The notes under the pieces were generated by a model. It ran no database searches, was not told the DNA's origin, and worked only from the letters and a program-made list of their open reading frames with translations. The position numbers were made by a program, and so were the translations under genes. From NCBI GenBank assembly GCA_029259845.1, contig JAJDEI010000111.1:1-46777 (forward strand): a stretch of 46,777 bases of DNA. Reading direction: 5' to 3'. Below are positions 22,052-31,876 of the stretch, one piece after another (position 1 is the first letter of the stretch; each line of letters begins with the position of its first letter). The DNA comes from Planctomycetaceae bacterium. GTDB lineage: Bacteria > Planctomycetota > Planctomycetia > Planctomycetales > Planctomycetaceae.

Positions 22052-23860
22052 TCACGAGCGGCGGTTCAGACGGCGCTGCAGGCCAACAAAGAACGGGTCG
22101 TCCCGCTCTTCGTACGGGCAGACACGGAGGTACCATTTTCCCCAAGCCTGGATGGCCCGCGTTCTCCACTGACCGACCGCTGCTCGCTTCTTGTCGTCCG
22201 AAGCGTCGGGGGGCAGGCCGTCGAAGGGATTGTCGGGCAGACCAAAGCCGTTCGGCCGGCGCGCAAACCAACACAGGGCGTTGTGAGCCTCCACCAGCAC
22301 ATCGGCATCGGGATCTTCCAGCAAGGCTTGGATCGCGTGCCTCACGAGATTCAAGTTGTCGGACCGGCCCAGCGCCCACATGGCGGTACGGCGAATCTGC
22401 GGGTCGGGATGCTGCAGCAGCGTGACGAGTTGTTCCGTTTGGCCCACAAGATCGGAGCGGTCTCCCAGTTGGATCTTCGCGACGATTTTCTCCTGCACTT
22501 CAAACAGGTCGTCGCCTCCGGCCTTGGTGAGCTCGGCGAGCAGTTCGTCCAGCGGACCGGAAGGTTTCCGGGACTGAACGCGGCCTTCGTCGAGAGTCAC
22601 TGTCGTGAGATCATCGGGCAGTCCGCGGTTTCCGGTGAGAAGGCCGCCGCCGACTCGGGACTGGGGGTGCCGGTTGAGGAGTTTGGCCGTCGATCGAGTT
22701 AAAAACAGGATCCCAAAGCTGGTGCCGACGTAATTCTTGCCGCCCCGGTCATAGAAATCGAGATCCCAGCTTCCGTCGCTGAGCTGTTTTTGGATCAAAA
22801 AATCGGCGCACAGGTCGAACCAATCATAGGGACCGAGCTGATCGGCTCCGGTCAGGGCGCCCATCCTTTCCAGCGTGTAGTAATAGTACATCGCCGGTCC
22901 GGTTTTATTGTGGACCTGAAAATTGGCTGCTAACCAGTCCAGTGACCGCCGCGTATGCTGTTGATACGCGGCATACGTCGATTTTACCTTGTAGGGGCCT
23001 TTCCGCTTGGCGGGACTCGCACCACCCGCCGTTGTTTCGTTCGGGCCGTCGTTCGGATCCGGGAGTCGCTCTTTCTCCAGCACGCCGAACTTGAGACCGG
23101 ACGGGTCCTGTTTCTTGGAATGCTTTCTCTCGGCAAACCCCTGCTGTTTCTGCATCTGATCGGGAAACAGATGGAGCGCGGCGATGGACATGCTACCGAC
23201 GGCAGCAGCGGTATTGTTGAGTGTGGATGCGCCCGCCCCCGACCCGATGGTCGTGCCCGGAGAATAGGCAAACCCCCCTTCTCCGAGGTGGGTCTGAAAA
23301 TGCCACAACATGATCCCGTCCCAAATTTCATCCGGGATATCGATGCCGGCCCGGGCCGCCGCCCAAAGGCCGAGGCTGCCATACTGAGTGACACTGGTAT
23401 CACCCGGTTGGTCGGCTGGGCGATAGCTCCAGACATGCGCCGGCAACCGACTCTCGATCAGGTAGTCGGCGATCGCCTGGATCTGTGGTCGATACTTCAC
23501 GGGATCGATTTCAGCGAGCAGCATGGCCAGAATCCCCGCCTCATACAATCCTTCGGCAGGAGGTCCCGCTTGATATTTCCCCTCGTCGAATCTGCCCAAC
23601 AGATCCTTCAGCGTGGAGGCGACCTCTGCGCTGGTCGCAGGAGACCCTGCTTTGTACAGGGCGTAGGCAACCAATGTTCGCTTTCCTCCGCGAGTGTTCT
23701 CGAATTCCTGGCGAAGATACTGTGCCGCCCCGGCAACCGAACGGTCGATTGTTCCCCGATCGGCGGCAATGACTGCGAGGTTGGTTCTCCCCAGAACGAC
23801 CCCGACCAATGCCATGAGCAAAGCAACCGGCCGCAGGACGCATCGTAGGGTGTTTGGCAT
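22052..23860 (-). CDS. Secreted alpha/alpha-toroid and HEAT-repeat protein
   Basis: This is a 602-residue protein. The start is set at 23860 (MPNTLRCVLRPVALLMALVG) since GGAG precedes it by seven bases and a signal peptide follows; the frame extends upstream without meaning. Residues about 40-420 show the repeats of the prenyltransferase/squalene-cyclase toroid (QYGSLGLWAAARAGIDIPDE, GSWDLDFYDRGGKNYVGTSF). The last 150 residues are HEAT-like (LLQHPDPQIRRTAMWALGRS). The acidic DxDD motif of true cyclases is not evident, so a structural or binding role outside the cytoplasm is more likely. The family is frequent and uncharacterised in planctomycetes. Confidence 0.78.
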   Translation of the reverse strand: MPNTLRCVLRPVALLMALVGVVLGRTNLAVIAADRGTIDRSVAGAAQYLRQEFENTRGGKRTLVAYALYKAGSPATSAEVASTLKDLLGRFDEGKYQAGPPAEGLYEAGILAMLLAEIDPVKYRPQIQAIADYLIESRLPAHVWSYRPADQPGDTSVTQYGSLGLWAAARAGIDIPDEIWDGIMLWHFQTHLGEGGFAYSPGTTIGSGAGASTLNNTAAAVGSMSIAALHLFPDQMQKQQGFAERKHSKKQDPSGLKFGVLEKERLPDPNDGPNETTAGGASPAKRKGPYKVKSTYAAYQQHTRRSLDWLAANFQVHNKTGPAMYYYYTLERMGALTGADQLGPYDWFDLCADFLIQKQLSDGSWDLDFYDRGGKNYVGTSFGILFLTRSTAKLLNRHPQSRVGGGLLTGNRGLPDDLTTVTLDEGRVQSRKPSGPLDELLAELTKAGGDDLFEVQEKIVAKIQLGDRSDLVGQTEQLVTLLQHPDPQIRRTAMWALGRSDNLNLVRHAIQALLEDPDADVLVEAHNALCWFARRPNGFGLPDNPFDGLPPDASDDKKRAAVGQWRTRAIQAWGKWYLRVCPYEERDDPFFVGLQRRLNRRS

Positions 23861-24333
23861 TATTTCTCCAAATTTATCGAGCCCACACATTTTATTCGAG
23901 TGGCAGGACCGCCACAATGACCAGCGGTCTGGCGCACAGGGCCAATGCCGTTGCTAATTCGGGGTTGGTGCATTCGGATGGATTGAGCTTACCGAAACCC
24001 GGCTGTTTGTCGCAGAGGTTGGCTTATGGCCCATCCGCCCGCGTCAGCGGGGACGGTGGTCGACGCCGTGGCCGTTTCGTGACAGATGGCAGCTTCGACT
24101 CGCTGATGGACAGCCACCAACCGAAAACCGGCCGGGAACTCACCTGAAACGCCAAAACGCCGAAAACCGCGCGTACACCCGGTTTTGACATCGGCCCGGA
24201 AACCGCTTGGCGAGGGGGCCTTTCGGACATAGAATTCATAATCGCCTTTCGTTTGCACTCCTCATGGGGTTGCCGCAGCGACAGGCGGGACGCCTTCGAG
24301 GCGATTCGATCCTTCCCACCAACAGTCCCGCGG
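23861..24333. other. Divergent intergenic region upstream of phoH
   Basis: This 473-base stretch separates the minus-strand toroid gene from the plus-strand phoH operon. No gene is supported. It contains the putative phoH promoter (24207-24235). Confidence 0.5.
24207..24235 (+). promoter_or_regulatory. Putative promoter of the phoH operon
   Basis: TTGGCG (24207-24212), a 17-base spacer and TAGAAT (24230-24235) lie about 100 bases upstream of the phoH start. This supports the ATG at 24334 rather than a start at 24253. Confidence 0.5.
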
Positions 24334-25323
24334 ATGCCGACGGCGACCATCTCCATCAACGATCCGGAACAGGTCCGCGTGCTCTTGGGCGCGCAGGATC
24401 AGTTTCTGCGCCGCGTGCGGGACGCCATCGGTGTTCAAGTGGTGCTGCGCGGCGACGAGTTGTTGCTTGAGGGAACCGACCAGCAGGTCGAGCGAGGCCG
24501 CGAAGTCATTGGCGAGTTACAGACGATCATCGAGAAGACGGGCGCGTTGAAAGAGTCGCAGGTCGTGCGGACGCTCGAACAGAGCGTGTTCGACGGCGGA
24601 CCGGGCGATTTCCCGATCGACCTGTTCGAGAAGGCCAAGAAGGTCGAAGCACGGACCGCCGGCCAAGCGACCTACGTCGATGCCATCCGCCGTCATGATC
24701 TCGTGTTCTGCAGCGGTCCGGCGGGGTGCGGCAAGACCTATCTCTCCGTCGCGATGGCGTTGAATGCGTTGCGGAAAGAATTGGTTCGCAAGATCGTACT
24801 CGTCCGTCCTGCGGTCGAAGCGGGCGAACGGCTCGGGTTTCTGCCCGGCGACATGCTCGCCAAGGTGAATCCCTACCTGCGGCCGCTCATGGATGCGCTG
24901 GTTGACATGCTCGACTTCGAGCAGGTTAAGCGCTATTTGGAGAATGACGTCATCGAAATCGTGCCGCTGGCCTTCATGCGGGGGCGCACGCTCAACGAGA
25001 CATTCATTATTCTGGACGAAGCCCAGAACACGACCGTGACCCAGATGAAGATGTTTCTGACCCGCATGGGTGAGGGCTCGCGGATCGTGGTCACGGGCGA
25101 TGATACGCAGGTCGATTTACCTTCGCATGTGACATCCGGTATCGTAGATGCCATCCACCGCTTGAAGCATCTTCAAGGAGTCGCTGTCGTGGAGCTGACA
25201 GGACGGGATATCGTGCGGCATCGTCTGGTCCGGGAGATCGTCAACGCCTACGACGACGGCACCAAGCCCCGGCGCGCCTCCGCCTCAACCTCTCGAAGGA
25301 ACTCAACGTCTCGACGGAAGTAG
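24334..25323 (+). CDS. phoH: PhoH/YbeZ family ATPase
   Basis: This is a 329-residue protein. The ATG at 24334 gives MPTATISINDPEQVRVLLG, the normal family start. Residues 1-65 form the KH-like N-terminal domain. The ATPase has Walker A SGPAGCGKTYLSVAMAL (GPAGCGKT 128-135), Walker B FIILDEAQNTT and a TGDDTQVDLP sensor motif. The protein is an RNA-associated ATPase that works with YbeY in ribosomal RNA maturation. It heads a four-gene run with an HD hydrolase, ybeY and a CBS membrane protein, a highly conserved order in bacteria. The basic Ser/Arg-rich C-terminal tail is unusual but short. Confidence 0.93.
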   Translation: MPTATISINDPEQVRVLLGAQDQFLRRVRDAIGVQVVLRGDELLLEGTDQQVERGREVIGELQTIIEKTGALKESQVVRTLEQSVFDGGPGDFPIDLFEKAKKVEARTAGQATYVDAIRRHDLVFCSGPAGCGKTYLSVAMALNALRKELVRKIVLVRPAVEAGERLGFLPGDMLAKVNPYLRPLMDALVDMLDFEQVKRYLENDVIEIVPLAFMRGRTLNETFIILDEAQNTTVTQMKMFLTRMGEGSRIVVTGDDTQVDLPSHVTSGIVDAIHRLKHLQGVAVVELTGRDIVRHRLVREIVNAYDDGTKPRRASASTSRRNSTSRRK

Positions 25324-25397
25324 CCGCCCGAGCCGGTCCGGAGTCCTCATTCTCAATCAGCTCTCGCGGCTGCGATCCCGTTCTGGAATGAACGCCC

Positions 25398-27749
25398 ATG
25401 TTGTTCTTTGGCCAAAAGCGACCGCGACACGTCCGCACCCTTTCAGTGCGCGGGCCGGAAACTCGCCGCGACTGGCTGTGGAGCCGGCTGAAGGATCGCT
25501 CGCTGATGGGGCGTGTGGCCCTGTGCCTGCTCGCCGTGCTTATAATGCTGGTGGCCGTTCCCAGTTGGCGGGTGCCGTTTCCGTACCGGGAAGGGCAGCG
25601 GGTCCCCGACGGTGTCGCAGCCGCCACTGATTTCACGGTCCTCAATGAGAGCCAAACCAACCGTCTGCGCGACAACGCCGAGGCGGAGGCCCGCATCGTA
25701 TTTCGCCACGACCCCGCGGTGCTGGAGTCCTTCCCCGACATCTTCAAGGGAGGCCTGTACGCGGTTGAACAGGCGGAGCACCTTGGCGATCTGGAAGCGA
25801 GCGTCCGTCGCGACTTCGGCTTGGATGAAACCATCCTCTCGGCTCCCGAGGGATTCCAGACGCCGGAGGAGCGATTCGACGCACTCAAGGCGGTCGCGTC
25901 CCCGAATGGGGAGACCACTGCCCGCGCCCGGATCGACGCGCTCGTTGACGAGTTCACGAAATTCATACATCCGCTGCGCAAAACCGGCGCCATCGATCAA
26001 ACAGATGTCGCAAACCTGGGGATTACCGTTGACAGCCCGCTGCAGATTGTGTCTGTCGAGAATGGCCTGCCGCTGGAGAAGAAACCCAACCAGGCGGACG
26101 ACGACTCCGCAACGTTCCATCTCTATGACGTTTCGTTGCCGAGTCTGCTCGGAGGCTCAGGAGCCCTTGGAGGAAACTGGAACTCGTATCCCGACCTGGC
26201 GCCGATCAAGCCGCTGGTCCGTACGTGGCTCATCCGGCAGAACCCGGTCACGCTCCGTTACGATCCGACAGCGACTAACGTGGCCAAGATGGCGGCCAGA
26301 AACGCCATTGATGACGTGCTGATTACTTTCCGGAAGGGAGACACGCTCGTGAGGCCGGGCGTCATCTTAGAGGCGGAGCACATCACGTTGCTGAGTGCCG
26401 AGCATGGCGAACTCAAGAAGCAAGCGACCTGGTCGGACATCTCCCTGCGGATGGCCGTCGTCTTCATCATGCTCACTGCACTGGCTGTGTTGAACGGGTA
26501 CTATCTCCTCCGTAACGAGCCCAACGTGATCGAGAGTTTTGGCCGGCTCACCGTCTATCTGGTCGCGATCGTGGGCGCTGTTGCCCTCGGGCGGCTGCTC
26601 TCCTTCGACCCGTGGCGGGCTGAGGTGATTCCTCTGGTCGCGACGGTGATGGTCTTTGCGATCGCCTATAATCAGGTCTTCGCCGCGCTGACGGGATTCA
26701 CCCTCTGCCTGATCGTGACGCTGGCAACGACCGTCCAGCTCTCCCAGTTTGTCGTGTTGATGACGACGACGGCAACCGCCGTGCTGCCGCTGGCACGGAT
26801 GTCCTCCCGGACCACGCTCATCAAATCCGGTTTTCTCGCCGGGTCGGCCTACCTGTTGGTCTCCGTGTGTGTGGGGATCCTGGAGAGCCAGAATGCTGCC
26901 GAGCTGTTCGGCGATTTCGAAATGCTCAAGCAGAGCCTCAAAGGTGCCGCGTGGTGCCTGTTTGCCGGGTATGTCGTCGCCGGGAGCCTGCCGTTTATCG
27001 AATCGGCCTTTGGGGTGATCACCGACATCAGCCTGTTGGAGATGAGCGACCCGTCGCATCCGCTGCTGCAGGAACTGGTCCGGCGGGCTCCGGGAACTTA
27101 CAACCATTCCATCTCCGTGGCGAGCATCGGTGAAGCGGCTGCCGACGCCATCGGGGCCAACGGCTTGCTCGTCCGCGTGGGTGCCTACTTCCACGATGTC
27201 GGCAAGATGCTCAAGCCGCAGTATTTCATTGAGAACGTACAGGCCGGCACCGAAAGCCGGCACGACCACCTCGCGCCGGCCATGAGTACGTTGATCATCA
27301 TCGGCCATGTCCGGGACGGGGTCGATCTGGCGGAGCAATACAACGTTCCCCCGCAGTTGGTCAGTTTCATCGAGCAGCATCATGGGACCACGCTCGTCGA
27401 ATACTTTTTTCACGCGGCCACTCGGCAGGCCGAAGAGAGCGAGGACCACAAGACCGACGCGGAAGAGTCGTCCTTCCGCTATCCGGGTCCCAAGCCGCAA
27501 ACCAAGGAAGCAGGCGTGATGATGCTCGCCGACGCGGTCGAAAGCGCCAGCCGCACCTTGACCGACCCCACCGCCAAGCGACTGGAAACACTGGTTCACG
27601 AGCTGGCCATCAAACGGCTGCTCGACGGCCAGTTCGACGAATGCGACCTCACCCTCAGCGAACTGCGGACCGTGGAGACATCGCTCGTCAAGTCACTGAT
27701 CGGGGTCTATCATGGCCGTATCAAGTATCCGGAAGCACGGACCGCCTGA
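25398..27749 (+). CDS. pgpH: 7TM receptor with intracellular HD phosphohydrolase
   Basis: This is a 783-residue protein. One N-terminal transmembrane segment (about 36-53) is followed by an extracytoplasmic domain (60-345), then about seven membrane segments (350-545), then a cytoplasmic HD domain with RRAPGTYNHSISVASIGEAA, YFHDVGKMLKPQYF (HD near 598-599), HDHLAPAMSTLII and EQHHGTTLVEYF. The architecture is that of PgpH, a cyclic-di-AMP phosphodiesterase in Firmicutes; substrate here is inferred. It sits 74 bases after phoH and 70 before ybeY, as in many genomes, and probably shares their transcript. Confidence 0.9.
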   Translation: MLFFGQKRPRHVRTLSVRGPETRRDWLWSRLKDRSLMGRVALCLLAVLIMLVAVPSWRVPFPYREGQRVPDGVAAATDFTVLNESQTNRLRDNAEAEARIVFRHDPAVLESFPDIFKGGLYAVEQAEHLGDLEASVRRDFGLDETILSAPEGFQTPEERFDALKAVASPNGETTARARIDALVDEFTKFIHPLRKTGAIDQTDVANLGITVDSPLQIVSVENGLPLEKKPNQADDDSATFHLYDVSLPSLLGGSGALGGNWNSYPDLAPIKPLVRTWLIRQNPVTLRYDPTATNVAKMAARNAIDDVLITFRKGDTLVRPGVILEAEHITLLSAEHGELKKQATWSDISLRMAVVFIMLTALAVLNGYYLLRNEPNVIESFGRLTVYLVAIVGAVALGRLLSFDPWRAEVIPLVATVMVFAIAYNQVFAALTGFTLCLIVTLATTVQLSQFVVLMTTTATAVLPLARMSSRTTLIKSGFLAGSAYLLVSVCVGILESQNAAELFGDFEMLKQSLKGAAWCLFAGYVVAGSLPFIESAFGVITDISLLEMSDPSHPLLQELVRRAPGTYNHSISVASIGEAAADAIGANGLLVRVGAYFHDVGKMLKPQYFIENVQAGTESRHDHLAPAMSTLIIIGHVRDGVDLAEQYNVPPQLVSFIEQHHGTTLVEYFFHAATRQAEESEDHKTDAEESSFRYPGPKPQTKEAGVMMLADAVESASRTLTDPTAKRLETLVHELAIKRLLDGQFDECDLTLSELRTVETSLVKSLIGVYHGRIKYPEARTA

Positions 27750-27819
27750 GCCGAAGGAAGTCCCTGGCGGCCGCCGCCCGATTGCCGGCAGCGGATGACA
27801 TGGCCCGGAGTTGTCGCCT

Positions 27820-28293
27820 GTGTATCAATTCTCGGTCGCCGACGAGCAGGCGTTTGTGCGAATCGATGCGGACTGGCTGCTGCGCATCGCGGAATCCGTG
27901 CTGGACGACGAGCAGGTGACAACAGCGGAAGTCAGTATCGCCCTCGTCGATGATGCCTCCATTCACGACCTCAATCGCCGCTATCTCGGTCATGATTGTC
28001 CGACGGACGTCATCAGTTTCTCCCTGGGGGATGACGATTCTCCGGCAGGCAAACAGGACCGGGCGAGCGAAGCCGCCCGCCGTCTCGACGGCGAGCTTGT
28101 GATCAGCGGTGAGACAGCCGCACGGGTGGCGGGCGAAATCGGCTGTCCGCCGACCGAAGAACTGGCGCTGTACCTGGTCCACGGTTTGCTCCATCTGTGC
28201 GGCTATGACGACCAGACAGACGCCGACCGGTCGCAAATGCGGCATCGAGAGCAAACGCACTTGCAAAAGTTTGGAATCCGACCACACTATTGA
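27820..28293 (+). CDS. ybeY: YbeY endoribonuclease / rRNA maturation factor
   Basis: This is a 157-residue protein. I choose the GTG at 27820 because GGAG (27807-27810) is 9 bases upstream; the in-frame TTG at 27811 abuts that site. Family features: EVSIALVDDASIHDLNRRYL, HDCPTDVISFSLGD and the metal motif HGLLHLCGYDDQ. The third ligand position of the usual HxxxHxxxxxH is Asp here, a substitution that also occurs in other YbeY proteins. It should process the 3' end of 16S rRNA with PhoH nearby. The next gene begins 11 bases on. Confidence 0.93.
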   Translation: MYQFSVADEQAFVRIDADWLLRIAESVLDDEQVTTAEVSIALVDDASIHDLNRRYLGHDCPTDVISFSLGDDDSPAGKQDRASEAARRLDGELVISGETAARVAGEIGCPPTEELALYLVHGLLHLCGYDDQTDADRSQMRHREQTHLQKFGIRPHY

Positions 28294-28304
28294 TCAGTAG
28301 AGCG

Positions 28305-29633
28305 ATGCCCGGCCGGGCATCCGTCATTCGCACGAACCTGGGTGAATCGTTGTCTCCCACCGCGCTGTCCGTCATTGCGGGCTTGTTCCTGACCGTTGCC
28401 TTTGCGGCGGCCTTTGTTTGCTACAGCCTGCGAAGCTTCTCGCGCAGCCGGCTGGCCGACGTCTGCCGACGGAACGGCAACGAGCTGCGGTTCGGCGAGA
28501 TTCTCCGAGAAGATGTCCGTGTCCTCACCGCTTGGGAGGCGGTCCAGTTTGCCAGTCTGCTGATCGGGCTGGCCGCCTTGCTTCCGGAGATGCTGTCGCT
28601 CCCCCAGTCCGCGGTGCGATGGGTAATCGTGGTGGCGGGGCTCTCAGCCGGTTTCGTGCTGCAGTTCGTGGCCATTCCCTGGTCGCTGTCCCGCGTGGCC
28701 AGCGAACCGGCGCTGTGTGCCGCGTGGCCGCTGTTGCTGGCGGTGGCGCGGGGTTTGCATCCATGCGTGTGGCTGGCAGAAGGGCTGGACACGTTCGTCC
28801 ACCGATTGGCCGGACGGAAGGACCCCACGCCCGATACGAGCGCGTCGATTGCGGAGGAGATTCAAAGTGTCGTGGACGAAGGGCATCGCGAAGGACTGCT
28901 GCAAACGCGGGCCAGTCACATGATCCAGCGCGTGATGGAGCTCCAGGAGGAGGACGTACGGGCGGTCATGACGCCGCGAACAGAGATGGTCTGTATTCAG
29001 ACGGACGTCTCGCTGCACGAAGCCCGCCGCCTGTTGCTGGACGCGGGCCATTCGCGGGTTCCGGTGATCGGCGACTCTCCTGATGACATCATCGGCATTC
29101 TGTACGCCAAGGATCTGCTCCGCTACCTGGACGCCGACAGTGAGCCGACGGCCCTGGCCGACATCATTCGCAAGCCGTTGTACATCCCCGAGACGACCGG
29201 CATCGACCTGCTGATGGAGCGGATGAAACGGGAACGGTTTCATCTGGCGATTGCGCTCGATGAATACGGCGGCGTGGTCGGGTTGGTGACACTGGAAGAT
29301 ATCCTCGAAGAAATCGTCGGCGAGATTGTCGACGAATTCGATCCGGCCGAAGAAGAGCCGATCCAGCGGATTGACGACCACACGATGGACGTGGATGCCC
29401 GCGTGCACATCGACGATCTGAATGAGCAGTTTGAATTCGGTCTTCCGGAGGACGACGACTTCGACACGATCGGCGGCTTCGTCTTCTCACAATTGGGGCA
29501 TGTCCCCGCGGCGAACGAGTCGCTCACCTGGGGAAATCTGAGGCTGACCGTCCTCGAGGCGGACCAACGCAAGATCATCAAACTCCGCATCGAGGTCGAC
29601 GAATCTCTTGTCGCCGCGTCAAGCGAGGCCTGA
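28305..29633 (+). CDS. CBS-pair / CorC_HlyC membrane protein
   Basis: This is a 442-residue protein. The ATG at 28305 follows the ybeY stop closely; a TTG at 28290 is the alternative. Three hydrophobic segments in the first 165 residues stand where CNNM/DUF21 normally lies, though the sequence is divergent. Two CBS motifs follow (VMTPRTEMVCIQTDVSLHEA, then FHLAIALDEYGGVVGLVTLE) and a C-terminal CorC_HlyC transporter-associated domain (DFDTIGGFVFSQLGHVP). Relatives act in magnesium or cobalt efflux or in its regulation. It closes the phoH-pgpH-ybeY operon. A convergent kinase gene ends 64 bases downstream. Confidence 0.88.
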   Translation: MPGRASVIRTNLGESLSPTALSVIAGLFLTVAFAAAFVCYSLRSFSRSRLADVCRRNGNELRFGEILREDVRVLTAWEAVQFASLLIGLAALLPEMLSLPQSAVRWVIVVAGLSAGFVLQFVAIPWSLSRVASEPALCAAWPLLLAVARGLHPCVWLAEGLDTFVHRLAGRKDPTPDTSASIAEEIQSVVDEGHREGLLQTRASHMIQRVMELQEEDVRAVMTPRTEMVCIQTDVSLHEARRLLLDAGHSRVPVIGDSPDDIIGILYAKDLLRYLDADSEPTALADIIRKPLYIPETTGIDLLMERMKRERFHLAIALDEYGGVVGLVTLEDILEEIVGEIVDEFDPAEEEPIQRIDDHTMDVDARVHIDDLNEQFEFGLPEDDDFDTIGGFVFSQLGHVPAANESLTWGNLRLTVLEADQRKIIKLRIEVDESLVAASSEA

Positions 29634-29697
29634 ATCGCCCTCGTGCGGGAGGTCAGCGTTCACTGATCCCCGCCGCTATGCGTTTCGACGCGGTCTG

Positions 29698-31431
29698 TCA
29701 GCCGGTTGCAAACAGCCATGTGAGGACGGCGGCGGCGATGATCCCCAGGGTGATCAACGCGGCCAACCCGTGGCGGGTCGGGAAGGCGCGGCGCGGGCCG
29801 CAAGGCCCTTCAAATCGAAGCGTGACATCGTCGGCCAGGGTCAGCCTGTCGCCATGCCGCAAGCGGCAGCCGTCGGTCGGCCGGCCATTGACGGCGAGGC
29901 CGTTTTTGCTGCCGAGGTCGGCCACGTTCCAGGCGTGGCCATCATAAAAGACCCGGCAGTGACGTGAGGACAGCTTCCGGGAATCGATCGTCAGATCGGT
30001 CTCATGGCTCCGGCCAATCACGAAGCTCGATTTTTCAACGCGATACAGGCCGCCGTCGGGAAGGCGCAGCATGGCCCCGGTCGCCGCCGCCTCGTTGTCG
30101 GAGACGGAAAAATCGGCGAGAAGCTGTTCGGCTTCCACCGCGGCCGACTCATCGCCGATGACCGCTCTCGGATGTCGCGGCGACGAGCGGCTGCCGCGAA
30201 AATCGACCTTGATGTCGTCGGGAACCTGTGTCGCCTTCTGGGGGTCGGTGCTCCGTGCCGTCGAGGAACTAAAGCGGGCCGTGCTGGACAGCCGCGTCGC
30301 AGTGGATGTTCTCCGCATGCTCAGCCGGCCGAGTTTGATGGCCACCTTCATCCGCACGCGTTTGAGTTGGTCGAAATCAAAGTCGATCGGCCGCCGTTGG
30401 GCGAAGGGGCGGAGCGCCTCCTGAACTTCCTGGGCGGAGGCGAAACGGTCGTCCGGCGATTTGGCCACCATCCGGCGGAGCACGGCTACCAGTTCGTCGG
30501 GAATTTCCGGAACATGCTCCTGCGGGTTGGGGAACGGCTGCGTCTTGTGGGCGTCGATGATCTCTTTGGCCGCCTCCCCCGGGTAAGGGCGTTTCGCGGT
30601 CAAGGCGACGTACAACGTGCAGCCCAGCCCGTAAATATCCGCACGGGCATCAACATGAAGACTGTCCCGGGCTTGCTCGGGGGGCATGTAGTCCGCCGTC
30701 CCCAGGCAGTCATGGCCGAAGATCATGGCGAGGGAAAACTCCTCGTCGCGGGCCGCCTCATGCAACATGGCCAAACCAAAGTCGATGATTTTTACCTGGC
30801 CCGTGTTATCGATCAGCACATTGTCCGGCTTGACGTCGCGGTGGACCATCCCCAGTCGGTGCACGGCCTCCAGCGCATTGGCCGTCTGAGACGCGATATC
30901 ACACGCCACCGGATACGGCAGACCTTTGACGATGCCGACAAGTTCGTGCAGGGCGATCCCCGGAAACACCTCCATCGTCGAATAGTCCACCTCACCGAAC
31001 ACATCGTCCGTCAGTCCCAGCTCGTAGGTTCTGACGATGCGCGGATGCTGCAGCCGCAGGCCGGCGCGGGCTTCGAGACGAAACCGGGCCCGCATGCCCG
31101 AATCGTGTTTGAACCGCTCGGAGAGCACCTTGAAGGCGACGTCTTGCTTGCGGCGTGCGTCCCATGCCAGAAACACGGTCCCCATCCCCCCCACACCAAG
31201 CACGTCCCGGATGACGAACCGCCCCAAACAGAGGCGACGGTACCGCCCCTGCAGCAGTTCGCTGGCCTGATAGGGAGTCAGTAGCTTGGCACGGACGAGC
31301 TGTTTCGCCAAGTCCTTCGGCTCCGACTCCTCGGCCGCCGGAATTCGGGTGAGGGCCGCATCGAGTTCGTCCGCGGAGACGACCCCGCTGCGATGGATGG
31401 CATCCAAGAACTCAGAAGCAGCTACCGCCAT
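29698..31431 (-). CDS. Ser/Thr protein kinase with FHA domain and C-terminal TM
   Basis: This is a 577-residue kinase. The start is placed at 31431 (MAVAASEFLDAIHRSG), since the 60 upstream codons read like non-coding repeat sequence. An N-terminal helical domain typical of planctomycete kinases (1-65) precedes the kinase: GVGGMGTVFLA P-loop, Lys101 in VAFKVL, HRDVKPDN at 197-204, DFG at 217-219, then a TADYMPPEQ activation-segment end. A Ser/Thr-rich linker (about 370-430) is followed by an FHA domain (GRSHETDLTIDSRKLSSRHC, LGSKNGLAVNG) and a final membrane segment. It likely signals at the membrane through phosphothreonine-dependent partners. Confidence 0.9.
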   Translation of the reverse strand: MAVAASEFLDAIHRSGVVSADELDAALTRIPAAEESEPKDLAKQLVRAKLLTPYQASELLQGRYRRLCLGRFVIRDVLGVGGMGTVFLAWDARRKQDVAFKVLSERFKHDSGMRARFRLEARAGLRLQHPRIVRTYELGLTDDVFGEVDYSTMEVFPGIALHELVGIVKGLPYPVACDIASQTANALEAVHRLGMVHRDVKPDNVLIDNTGQVKIIDFGLAMLHEAARDEEFSLAMIFGHDCLGTADYMPPEQARDSLHVDARADIYGLGCTLYVALTAKRPYPGEAAKEIIDAHKTQPFPNPQEHVPEIPDELVAVLRRMVAKSPDDRFASAQEVQEALRPFAQRRPIDFDFDQLKRVRMKVAIKLGRLSMRRTSTATRLSSTARFSSSTARSTDPQKATQVPDDIKVDFRGSRSSPRHPRAVIGDESAAVEAEQLLADFSVSDNEAAATGAMLRLPDGGLYRVEKSSFVIGRSHETDLTIDSRKLSSRHCRVFYDGHAWNVADLGSKNGLAVNGRPTDGCRLRHGDRLTLADDVTLRFEGPCGPRRAFPTRHGLAALITLGIIAAAVLTWLFATG

Positions 31432-31678
31432 CGAACCCGAATCGCCCCCAGTTCCACGGGATTGTTCCGTACACAACCAGAAAATCGGCGCGTCTCGCCA
31501 AGGTGTGCGTCGTGCGCAATCGGATGGCCTGCTGCCGCCCGGATTGTCCGGCCGCGATTTCGTCTCGGGGAAGCCGGTGGCCACTTCGCCACCAACTCGG
31601 TTGTCGGCCATCCGCCAACCTCACGACAAAGTATACATTGCAATCAGGGGGAAACCAACAACCGGTTTCAACGATCAG

Positions 31679-31831
31679 GGCAACTTGTTGTTTCACATTG
31701 GGGAGGGTGGCGGGGGCGCTCCGTAGGAAGCCCCCGATTCCCAACGCCTTCAAACACGGGGGCTTCCGCTGCGCGAAGCGCCCCCGCCACCCGATCAGCC
31801 TTTGCCCATTGTGAAAAACAAAGTCGCCCTG
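31679..31831. repeat. Long double-stem palindromic element
   Basis: The outer stem GGGTGGCGGGGGCGCT (31705-31720) and AGCGCCCCCGCCACCC (31777-31792) is a perfect 16-bp match. The inner stem GGAAGCCCCCG (31726-31736) and CGGGGGCTTCC (31757-31767) is a perfect 11-bp match. Imperfect complementarity (TTGTTTCACATTGGGG against CCCATTGTGAAAAACAA) extends the fold to roughly 31679-31831. A related copy is at 43628-43754. It looks like a foldback or MITE-type repeat. Confidence 0.65.
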
Positions 31832-31876
31832 TTTCGACGATTGGCATGCTTTCCCTTGGCGACGATGGGGAACAAT

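Noticed and set aside
26258..27599. Minus-strand frames opposite the HD hydrolase.
   Set aside because: Shadows of a gene with clear membrane segments and HD motifs.
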